From Amoeboaphelidium protococcarum (taxonomy: Eukaryota; Aphelidiomycota; Aphelidea), in the NCBI GenBank assembly GCA_023515745.1, contig JALECJ010000007.1:248001-312000 (forward strand): DNA of 64,000 bases, given 5' to 3'. Shown piece by piece: positions 1 through 9,291 of the stretch (its first letter is position 1; the number at the start of each line of letters is the position of its first letter). Under the pieces are notes generated by a model. It had not been told where the DNA came from. It ran no database searches and was given only the letters and a program-made list of their open reading frames with translations. Both the position numbers and the translations under genes were made by a program.

Positions 1-1120
1 CGTATGGTCTCTTTTATTTGAGGTTAGTTTACTTGATATCGAGCAGAATGTCAGTCGTATTCTTAGGAGTCAGCAACTATCGCACAGCATCTTGGACAGC
101 CGATCTAACAGCAGACTTCAAAGTGGTAAATGTACCAATCTATGTTCCTACTAGAGCGTTCTCTACTTATTAACAAAGATGTTCAGCGACGTCTCTTGCC
201 ACATTCTTGGATATCAAGTGCTCCATCATTGCCTGTAATGTAGGCTGTAATTAGACTTTATCTAACTTTTAATTCAACGAGAGCTGAGGTAGAAAATTGA
301 ACAATGAGGTCTTTGCAGAAGCATCTAAATCTTAATCGTCCTCTTCATTAGCGGACGCTTGATCCATTTCTAAAAGATCAACACCAGCTGCAGTCCGAGC
401 CTTCTACATTCTACTCAGAACTTCTTTGTCCACAATGTCAGATGCATCGACTTCCTTTAAAGTATCACCTGAGCGTTAATCTGAAAAATCTAATGCATTG
501 ATAACTTCGTCATTAACCGTATCATCCCAAACTCTTTTCTATTTTCCCTTTGCCTTAGCCTTCTACTCATCTTAATTAACATCGGATTTGGTCTTGTTCT
601 TCTTCTCAAACTTTCTAGGCTTTTACTACTACGATGATGATGAAGATAGATCGCCGCCAACTACAGAACTTGCTCCACTGGCACTCGACTTGAACTTGGA
701 AGAATCTTGAAATGACTTTGCTTTGCCTTTGTCTTTCTCATCCAATTACTCGGCGGAACGTATTAAAAGTGGTAGAGACTTTTCAATATTCCGCTTAACT
801 CTCTCAAAATGACCATTGACCAGAGCTTCATCAACCACTTTACCACTCTTCAAGTGTTTCCGCAATAATTGCACCAGTTTGGGAACATACGTGTTCATGA
901 TAGACTTATTCCAGCACAAGACCAAGAATACATCCAACTACCTATCATGATATCCATATAGCTGGTATTAGTCCATAAGCGTGGTGCCATCCTTCTAAGC
1001 AACAGCCTCAATAAACTACTCCACAATGAATTTAGCTACGTAGTCCTCTTTCAACTCCACGTAATCTTTTCTATACAAGACTACTCCAGAACATGACGTG
1101 ATACAAATGGCGTCCAACAT
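1..1120 (-). CDS. SRPRA: Signal recognition particle receptor subunit alpha (5' part)
   Basis: The frame runs from an ATG at 1120 off the left edge of the window. The N-terminal longin-like part (LVLCWNKSIMNTYVPKL) matches the SRX domain that binds SRP receptor beta at the ER membrane. It is followed by a charged Lys/Asp/Gln-rich linker with the family's RVWDD motif and then the start of the NG domain (MEHLISKNVARDVAEHLC, ending KQKRPY just before the GTPase P-loop would begin). The GTPase domain itself lies outside the window. The product docks ribosome-SRP complexes at the ER. About ten in-frame UAA/UAG codons are read as Gln; no intron is needed. It is transcribed the same way as the next gene (1337-1972). 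Confidence 0.9.
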
Positions 1121-1336
1121 ATTCAATACTTGGAAGATGATCACCAAATGTTATAATTACGAGTGTATGAATAGTCTTTTATGACTGGTCTCTGAATGAA
1201 CAAGAAGAAAAAGATCGCGCGCCTTTTTCATAGCTCGACGCATTTGAACTCTTGTCTAATGTCTACTGTAATTTATCTTATCTTTCTCTCAAACTAAATC
1301 ACTGTCTCATTCATTTATTCATTAAAGCAATTTCAA

Positions 1337-1972
1337 TCACTGCTCAAGAGAGGTTTAAATTATTCCCAAACTTTCAGCCTGATCATTGAGATACTCTTAA
1401 AACGCGGCCAAGTGCTTTGCATGAGCGTAACGAAGAGCGAACCACCGCAAGTCGACTTGAGCCAAGTTATTCACCGCGTCTTTTAATTCCATGACGGCCT
1501 ATTCAATCGCTTGCAAATTTTGAGTAATCACAGAGAGGTACTGGATAGAATCATGATACTCTAGGATATTACAAGGACGTGTCCCAGCCTCAACCTCTTG
1601 ATACGCGACAACGAAAGCTTCCAAGACAGTTTGTAGATCTATTTGCTTCGTCTCAATCACAGTGTAGCAAACGGTCCCCTCGCGTACCTCCACCTGTCGA
1701 TGCAGACAATCACCTAGCTAATCAAAATTCGACTGCATGAATTAGAGATATAGCTATTAAGCGTGAAGTAAACTAAAATCCTCCAAGGCCCAATATGGAC
1801 AATTTAGTGCTTATTAGCCGCCTTATTGTGCATCATGAGTGCCAACGACATTCTGATGTACATTCCCCTCTTCTTGAGGCTCCTAGATATCCCAATTTAT
1901 AGTTGAGTCCCCCATCACGCACGCCACAAAAATCATGATTTAAGCCAAAATAGATAGTAAGAGCTACATCAT
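1337..1972 (-). CDS. Predicted secreted helical protein, unknown function
   Basis: A 211-residue frame from tandem ATGs at 1972/1969 to TGA at 1337. The N-terminus MMQLLLSILAQIMIFVACVMG-like segment is a hydrophobic signal peptide. The rest looks alpha-helical (for example LQTVLEAFVVAYQEVEAG and LKDAVNNLAQVDLRW), with a Gln-rich patch coded largely by UAA/UAG. I recognise no domain or catalytic motif. It lies 217 bp upstream of the SRP receptor gene on the same strand and is divergent from ATG12. Evidence that it is real is the long TGA-free frame, the signal peptide and coding-like composition; no homologue is claimed. Confidence 0.6.
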
Positions 1973-2321
1973 ATCTTTGTATTAATTTTGTAAATTAAAA
2001 TTTTATACGATACATGAAAAGACAATTGATAATCGATCTCACCACGATTTTTTAAAACACATGTAGATCGTTTAAGAATTTTCACGCACTGAGCTGATTG
2101 CAACATGATGTTCATGAATCAGGGACTTGATTTTCAAGTGAGATGCTTCATGCCGGTAAACTCGTGTATGTTGTATACCAAGTCGAGAAAAGACATTTTA
2201 GAGTGGCAACAGGATTGATAGCAGTGACAATAAAAAATCAGTCTATATAGTTTTTAAATCGTGTTAGTTTTGTGGGTGTCGTCTTTTCCTCCTCTGTCAT
2301 TCCGTCTAAAGCTCCGATACC
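1973..2321. promoter_or_regulatory. Intergenic region between divergent genes
   Basis: This 349-bp spacer separates the secreted-protein gene (minus) from ATG12 (plus) and should hold both promoters. It is A+T-rich with no long TGA-free frame that looks coding. I see no recognisable named element. Confidence 0.5.
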
Positions 2322-2686
2322 ATGCCGCTGGAACTTTAGCAGTGTCCTGAGAAGATAATCATACAATTCAAGTCTGCCGGTAATGCGCCCAATTTAAATC
2401 AAAATAAGGTGAAAATAAGCTCGTAGCAGACGTTCAAGATGGTGACTGACTTTTTACAGAAGCAGTTTCTTAAAGATGACTCTGCTCACTCAGCTTCTAG
2501 ACGCGTCTACACTTACATTAATTCTGCCTTTGTCCCTCTGCCAGATGAAATCTTAGCCAACATTTTTCGTGTATTTCATACATTATATAGAATCATAATG
2601 CTTATTTTGATGTTTGATTAATGTAGTGTCATGCAATTGAAGACAAGCTGTTAATCACATTCTCCTATGATCAGCTGTGGTCCTGA
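2322..2686 (+). CDS. ATG12: Autophagy ubiquitin-like protein ATG12, lacking the C-terminal glycine
   Basis: Two exons, 2322-2570 and 2627-2686, flank a 56-nt intron (GTATTT...ATGTAG); product 102 aa. The core is ATG12: IIIQFKSAGNAPNLNQNK, TFKMVTDFLQKQFL and VYTYINSAFVPLPDEI match the ubiquitin-like beta-grasp fold. In the family, ATG7/ATG10 conjugate the C-terminal glycine of ATG12 to a lysine of ATG5, and the complex then drives ATG8 lipidation. Here exon 2 ends SYDQLWS followed by TGA: the conserved Trp is kept but the terminal Gly is replaced by Ser. This suggests a non-covalent ATG12-ATG5 complex, as reported for some apicomplexans and Komagataella yeast. Identity is sure; the consequence is inferred. 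Confidence 0.93.
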
Positions 2687-2773
2687 ATTTTATCGCTTTA
2701 ATACGGAATTTGAATTGAATGGCTTTAACTATAGTGTAAATAAAGTTAATATATTGCATCCAGAATTGCATAA

Positions 2774-4052
2774 TCACTGAGTATACTTTGACGCACTGGA
2801 TTTACTTTTAATTGGTCTCACCAGATTGATTTCCAAGTAGTGAGCGTCTCTCCCGGATTTCACAAATTGATCCTCAAAGAGTTCAGAGCAGTTTGGTCTC
2901 TGCGGAGGATTCTTGGTGAGACATCTTTCGGTGAAGCGTTGATAGAATTTGGACATTATCTTTTCACTCTCTCCTTGCTCTTACATTGTCGGAACTTCAT
3001 AATGCAGCTTGCATAGTAGTATCTTGAGAGCAGGCCATTGATTGAATGGAGTTTTGCCATGTGTCATTTCACACACTGTGATTCCTAGAGAGTAAATATC
3101 CACTTTCTAGTTAAAAGTTGTTGCCTACATTAGATCATTAATTCAGTTATAGAAGAGAAATTGCATTATCACGTCTTGTTATTATTCCTACCTGACTAAT
3201 CACTTCAGGAGCTTACCATTCCGGATCTCCCACAAATTTATACACGGACGGTTTTAAAGTGCCTTTAGACATTTTATCAATCAATTGATGCATCCCAGTA
3301 ATCTTTATCTCTCCCGTCACATCAAGCCAGATATTGTCAGCGCGTATGTTACTACAAATTATATGTTACAAGTCGGAGTCGGATCAATATGTATAAATTG
3401 CGTACTTACTTGTGGATAAGATGTTTTTCGTGGAGATAATTTAAACCCTTAATTACTTCCTTTGTAATGGTGGCGACTATTTGTTCGCTTGGCAGACCAT
3501 CAGGATGGTAGTCCATCATCAGCTACTTGATAGATCCCATGCGAACAGGCTGAGTGATTGTCCACAGCTTCTCGCACTAATCAACGAAACAAGTATAGTA
3601 TTGCAAGATATTCGGATGGCGACACAGTTTAGTGTTTCTCACAATGTTCTACCTTATTAAAGATTGGGGTGATTTAAAATAATGTTCAAAGTATAAAGTG
3701 CTTACTATCATTTCCAGTATAAGCTCATAATCTGTAGATAGACTAAGATCGGTGACTTTGACAGTAACAATATCTCGCTTGTTGACCAGAGACGGGACAT
3801 CCATTGAGGCGGGCTTGAATCTAGCACAATATGCTTGAGATATATCATCCATAATTCCAATAACATTCAATAATTCGTAATCATCCGCAGATTAGCTATA
3901 CTATACTTGAGGAGTTGCCTTTAACGACGATCCAAAAGCACCAAATGATATCGCTGAAGACTACAGATATGGTATGGTGACATTGCTCAAATATTGTATT
4001 AAGAAAATCTTACAGCGCTTTTGCTTCTAGAATGTGGTCTACTCAAACTCAT
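2774..4052 (-). CDS. STRAD-like STE20-family pseudokinase
   Basis: Five exons in transcription order: 4052-4014, 3960-3706, 3648-3410, 3351-3192, 3124-2774 (347 aa; introns 53, 57, 58 and 67 nt, four ending in TAG). The protein-kinase fold is clear: the beta-3 lysine is present (VTVKV), then HPNILQYYTCFVDQ, helix alpha-E (GLNYLHEKHLIH), PEWQAPEV and DIYSLGITVCEM. Catalytic residues are missing: HRD reads HNN (LIHNNIRADN) and DFG reads GMH (IKITGMH). This pattern and the overall similarity point to STRAD, the pseudokinase that with MO25 activates LKB1 in other eukaryotes. It might instead be another inactive STE20/MAP2K relative. It should bind rather than transfer phosphate. Confidence 0.85.
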
Positions 4053-4273
4053 TGATAAACTATGATTAGTACAAATATGGCTATAAACTTTACAATATTT
4101 CTCAAAAACATGAAACAATTGGAAAGTGAAACGACAAGTCCGGCTTGCGAAGATCGTTCCTTGACGTTACTTGCTGGTAATGTTCTTCCAATGACGGAAC
4201 TTTGGATGCAATAGATAGTACAAATGCTAATGTGGTATATATTAAATGCTTAACTCAGATTTCATCTAAATAC

Positions 4274-4345
4274 GGGACCTTGGTTTAGGGGTATAATTCT
4301 CCGTTTGGGTCGGAGAGGTCGTCGGTTCGATTCCGGCAGGTCCCC
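4274..4345 (+). tRNA. tRNA-Pro (anticodon TGG)
   Basis: A 72-nt cloverleaf. The acceptor stem GGGACCT pairs with AGGTCCC. The anticodon stem CTCCG/CGGAG encloses loop TTTGGGT, giving anticodon TGG. The T arm contains GGTTCGATTCC (B box). No intron. Five T residues follow immediately, a good Pol III terminator. An identical copy is at 7027-7098. Confidence 0.96.
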
Positions 4346-7026
4346 TTTTTGGGAGATTTAGCACCTATGTCCTCTTTTTATTGTCATAAGAAGTAGTAAA
4401 TCTGCAACCTTAGATTTTGGCTTGTTGTCAGAACGTATTTTTTGCTCCATTACTGCAATACTTTAGCGTGATAAGAAGGAGATGATTAGATTGTAGTGAA
4501 TCGTTTTTGAGGTTACTGCCCAAGTTTTTTTTAGTAGAATAGTTCTTTGTAGTATGGATTGGCGAAATCTGCATTATAGTGGTAGTGGTGAAATTCTTGT
4601 ACATATACATGTTGCTTCAAATAAGTGCACTATTTCAATTAGCAGTTGCAAAGTTTACGTAAGTATAGACTTGCACTTTCGAGGATGTGTCCAACAAGCA
4701 TTAAAAATGTTGTAAAGGATGTTCAGATAGGTATACCGCGAATATTCTGCAGAATAAGCTGTACCTATACGCGAAAGAGATGATAACTTCCTTTTAGCAG
4801 CAATTGCACTCGAAGAGAGAAGTTGATCGCATTGACACCGATGTCAAGCTGCGTGTAGCTCTGTAGAATAGTTCTATTTATATGATAGATATAAAAATAA
4901 ATTGAGTAGTGTAAGTGGAGTAGAACTGTTGATAGTCGCCTTGAGTATTTTGGATAAATACTGTCTATGAGTTCAAAGATCGCGTGGAAGTATTATAAAC
5001 TTTCTGCCCACCATGCATGAGGATGATCGCGTTGATTAGGGAATTAGTTGGTTGATGCACTTTCGGTTTGAAAAGAGACAAAGTACCGTTGATCAATCAT
5101 GAATCTGGGATATCTTCACTGCGGGCTCTGTTTGACGGATCCAATCGTTATGTAAATGCATTCATGTAAGAGAAAGTCTTATTTTATGGGCTGACCATCA
5201 AGTGCCTGCCTGATTTGTGTCCTGTTAGAGCTCTAATTCTCTGGACATATACTGTATGCTCGGCGCTGGAAGAACGCGTTATACGCGCAACTGCAATCAG
5301 CAGGACTGGAGTATGTTATTGATGTCGAGTTCCTGGATACTCTGTAACACATCCCTGATCGCCACAGTCTGCGTGATAGATATATAGATCTTGCTTGCTT
5401 AGAAGAAGTTCAATGGCCTTGATTATGATGCGCTGGTGGATAAAAAGTCTTTAATGTTTGTAGTGAACTTGATACGTTTAGTATTGTTACTTCGCCAACG
5501 CCCAAAGCGACTAGCGACCCAACTTATCAGTTTATAAAAGAACCAAGTGGTGAGAAATTAGGAACGATGAAACATCTGCGGCTGGATTGTTTTCTACTTC
5601 AAAACAGTCCAACAGCCATGTAATGGTGTAATAAGTCTGTTCTCTCCTCAATACAGTATCGCACCACAATGTTCTCTCCCGGCGGCACTAGTCTTAATAC
5701 TGACCTTAACGCTGCTCCCACTGCAAGTAGCTCCACTACGGCTTCTGCTGGTGATACTGTTGTTTCTTCTAATTCTCCATACACCCCTACTTCCATCATA
5801 CACGATCCTGACATTAAGATTCAAAATTACTGCATGCTAAAGCTGTAGAAGATTATTTGCCATGGTACAAGTGTATCGAGTCTCTGCTACTACTCAGGTA
5901 CTCCATAAATAGCTTGCCATTTACCACTTAGTAGGCAAAGCTAATCATGGAACTAAACATCTCCAATAATATCACACGTACCATGCTAGATTGTGAATCT
6001 GCTACCGATTACTGGTCCGAGTTAGAATGCTAATATTGTGGCAAGGCAACAGCCAAGAAGTTTGAGCACTTACGCGCTATTCCCCAAGTTTGAATTCTCT
6101 GATGATATCATGTTAGATTTCACGTACGCCCGCGAGCTGGAAAGTATTTGATTGCCGCTAATAATGGTGAGACGACAATAGAACTTTAACAGCGCGTAAG
6201 TATAGCTTTGGCATATTGCACTATATAGATAACATGCGTCTCTAGAAATGCTCTTCGAAAATCAACATTTAGAATGAAATCTTCCGAGCTTGACAGTTGC
6301 TTAGTGTTATGAAGCGCTGAGTGTTCAATTTAAAGCAGTTCCGAACCATACAAAGCGCACCGAGTCAACTGACTTGTAAAATGTTGATCGGTCATTGAAG
6401 CTGCCATTTGTTGAACGCGAATGATTATATAGCCTCTGTCATTCATATCTTTAATGAAGTTACTAAATTAATCTGGGTAAAGTATGTATATTCTGTTTTC
6501 AGGCCGCTAAAAGGCTGATCTAATGCCGCGTTAAGTTGCTACAATGTGGCTGGTGAAATTCCTGAGTTGTTCAGCAAGACCGACCTGTTAAGCGGATTGA
6601 TCAAGAGTGTTCGAACGGTACATGAAAAACTTAGTATACAGTAATTGTAGTTTCATCGTAAGCTATTGAACACTGATGATTGTGAATATATTTTCTTCGT
6701 CCAGTCCAATGTAGCACTTATACTACAGTAAATAATTCATGTTTCATCATCTGGCTTTTGTACTTTTGTGAACGAGGAGGATAGCATGAACATTATGATT
6801 GTTGTTCATTTCTAATTTAAAGCAAAATTTTGTATCATATATGCGCGTTTTAGCAAGCTAGAAAGAGCTCAGAACGCAGAATATTATCACTTAGATGGAG
6901 TTTGCAATGTCAACACCGTCTCTTTGAAAATCGCTTAAACCAGTTAAAACAGTTGGAAGAGTGATATCTAGTGAATTTTAAAATGTCTAATATGAATAGG
7001 ATCTTCTGAGAATTTCCATCTAAACA
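4346..7026 (+). pseudogene. Degraded region with broken plus-strand coding-like fragments
   Basis: Between the two tRNA-Pro genes I find no intact gene. Several plus-strand pieces look coding but sit in different frames: about 4717-4900 (ending MIDIKIN-stop), 5090-5310 (ending SRTGVCY-stop), 5260-5430, 5560-6150, an overlapping piece near 5830-6090 containing ECQYCGKATAKKFEHLRAI, and 6560-6975. A possible intron (GTAAGT...TATAG) lies near 6197-6230. This could be one or more decayed genes, or chance open frames, which are common when TGA is the only stop. The CxxC piece is the most protein-like. No family can be assigned. Confidence 0.35.
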
Positions 7027-7098
7027 GGGACCTTGGTTTAGGGGTATAATTCTCCGTTTGGGTCGGAGAGGTCGTCGGTTCGATTCCGGCAGGTCCCC
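7027..7098 (+). tRNA. tRNA-Pro (anticodon TGG), second copy
   Basis: Identical in sequence to the tRNA at 4274-4345, including both internal promoter boxes. The flanks differ except for a short upstream similarity (ATCTAAA just before the 5' end in both). Only three T residues follow directly, so the terminator is weaker; a longer T run (TTCTTTTTT) lies about 20 bp further on. Confidence 0.95.
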
Positions 7099-7313
7099 TT
7101 TATGGTAAGTTCCAACTTCTTTTTTGGACTTTAGATGCTGAAACAAGATTAGAGATACTTTAAGAGATGATACTATTCATATGAGCTATGGTTCTGCAAA
7201 TTTGAAAGTCAACTCATAGTGCTATTCACTTTGTAGTAGCAGATCTCAAATCGTCCCGTTCGTTCTCTTTTGTCCGTTTATTCCAGATTTCAAAGATCTA
7301 AACTCGTTTAAGT

Positions 7314-7999
7314 ATGACAACCACTAAGGATATTATCAAATCTGCAAAGAAATCGTTGAGGAAAATCTACTCAGATAAGTTGCAATAGATTCCATAGCCA
7401 AGTATATAGAGACAGAGTAAGTTTCTTCCTTCAGGAATGCGTCTTTGATCATTGCCTTTTATATTGTTGTAGGCAACGCGGTCTGTCAACACTTAATTTC
7501 CCTAAAATCTTATTAAAATGCTAGAAATGTCAGTGTGTATCTTTCAATGCCGGGGGAAATCGATACCAATCTTATCATTCAACACTTGTTTAATGATGGA
7601 AAGAGTGTGTTTGTGCCCTCTTGGAATAAAGATGAAATGATCATGGTCAGAATGCAGTCGTATGATGAAATCCTGACTTTGCCACGCAACAAGTGGAACA
7701 TCCCAGAGCCAAAGATTTCCGATAAGAGTGTCATTGCTTACAAGTCGTCGAAAGTTCTTGATTTGATTCTCATGCCAGGTGTGTGTTTCGATCGCAATAG
7801 AATGAGACTTGGACATGGAAAGGGATACTATGACAAGTTTATAGCCTTTGCGTCAAAGTACGCGTAAGATAACGGCGTCTCAAGGCCATAGTTAATAGCT
7901 TTATCGTTGAACGAATAGATCAGCAATGACAATGTTCCTACCGATGCTCATGATTAGCAAGTTGATATGATCATATCTGAGTAGGAAATAATATAATGA
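7314..7999 (+). CDS. MTHFS: 5-formyltetrahydrofolate cyclo-ligase
   Basis: Exons 7314-7416 and 7473-7999 with a 56-nt intron (GTAAGT...TTGTAG); 209 aa, the normal family size. The enzyme uses ATP to convert 5-formyl-THF to 5,10-methenyl-THF in folate metabolism. Family signatures seen: an Arg/Lys-rich N-terminus, VYLSMPGEIDT, VFVPSW, WNIPEP, the hallmark MPGVCFDRNRMRLGHGKGYYD (substrate and Mg-ATP site), and PTDAHDQQVDMII near the C-terminus. The last 43 codons contain six in-frame UAA/UAG codons before the UGA stop, so the standard code would truncate it just after the active-site motif. No targeting peptide is obvious, so it is probably cytosolic. Confidence 0.95.
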
Positions 8000-8074
8000 T
8001 TTTTGTCGTTAATTCAGGAACTTTTGTTAACACTTTCTTCTTGAGCGAAATAAAAACTTCTAAATTGGTTTAAA

Positions 8075-9040
8075 ATGGTAAATTAACTAATATTAAACAA
8101 CTTTCGATTGCCACTCTTAATTCTGTAGGGAAACGATTAAAGTTCTATATTGCCAGAGAATGAAATCACAGAGACCAACAAGTCACTTCCATCAACACCT
8201 GCAGCTCTGAGGCGGTTGAATCAAGTAAGTTTTTGCCAGCATCAGAGAGAATATCAATTATATATTTTGTTTTAGTGTACAGGGAATTATTACGGTCAAT
8301 CGAAGGTCTGAAGAGAGCGGGATTAATCAAGATTCTGATATTAAGGAACTATAGTCTTTGCCCAAGGTAATGAACGTTTTTAAATGTTGTATACTTGATT
8401 AATGATTGAACTACTGCATAATGGTGTAGTTTGCTCCGATTATTCCTCAAGCACTTGCGTAAAATTAGAACGCGTTTCCGTCTCAAGTTGTAACTTCTAA
8501 GCGTAAGTGTCACATACATAATTTTGACTATGTGTGTGTCAACTTTTGAATGATGTAGCAATTGGAAAAGATTAGTTACTCCGAATACATAGCATATTAA
8601 GAACTCATACTGAGGCTGTCCACTAACGCGTCACGTAGTCTTAGATTCAACTTATGCGAAACATTGTGGATTGCGAGAAAGTGTCTATGGATACAGAGAG
8701 ATACTTGAGTGATGTTCATAAATAACTAGACTCTGCGAACTCGGACCTCTACGTCACTATTAGCCTCTAGCGATAAGTGGTGAGTTGCAATCAGTTGGTG
8801 AAATCCATCTTTGATCAAATCTCGTCGCCGTCCCACACTAGTAGTAAAGTCGCGTAAATGCTGGGCGACAATGAAAAATTTCCGATTCTTTCATCACTGT
8901 ACAGGCATAGAGTATCAAAGGACGAGTTCAAGTAAACTGGTGTCTAGTCCTCTGATGTTAATTCTATTCAACGACCAACGGACACGAGTAAGAGTTCAAG
9001 TAGTGTGGCTTTATCTGAAACAAAGATAACGCGTTCCTGA
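8075..9040 (+). CDS. BORCS5: BORC complex subunit 5 (myrlysin) homologue
   Basis: Five exons: 8075-8077, 8129-8224, 8283-8366, 8430-8502, 8559-9040 (245 aa; introns 51-63 nt). The first exon is only the ATG, and splicing joins it to GGA, giving MGNDQSS, very like the N-myristoylated MGSEQSS start of animal BORCS5. A second matching block, QDSDIKELQSLPKFAPIIPQ, corresponds to the family's DPDVIKLQEIPTFQPLL region, and a long helical coiled-coil part follows. BORC sits on the cytosolic face of lysosomes and recruits Arl8 for kinesin-driven movement; the myristate of this subunit anchors the complex. Two N-myristoyltransferase genes lie in the same window. The C-terminal Ser-rich tail is lineage-specific. 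Confidence 0.85.
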
Positions 9041-9291
9041 TCTTGCATGAATTATTGGAGTTTAGTTTAGTTCTATTTATTTTAATAACATTTTCTCTTA
9101 GTCTTTCTGTTACTGTGGGCTGTTTCACTCTTTTTAATAGAATTGTGCTTGAAACAAGATTTCGCTTTGTTCTGGAATACGCGTTGATCGTTAAATTCTC
9201 TCTTTCTTACCGAGTCTCACATCCACACGACGTTTCTTCTGCATACAATTGAAAGGGTCTTTATAGTCATCATTTCACTTTAAATAGCATA

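Noticed and set aside
4060-4270. Plus-strand frame starting MKQLESETTSPACED before the first tRNA
   Set aside because: Short, runs into the tRNA gene without a stop, and shows no domain; more likely the promoter of the STRAD-like gene.
7544-7816. 90-codon open frame on the minus strand
   Set aside because: It is the antisense shadow of the MTHFS coding exon, which has clear family motifs on the plus strand.
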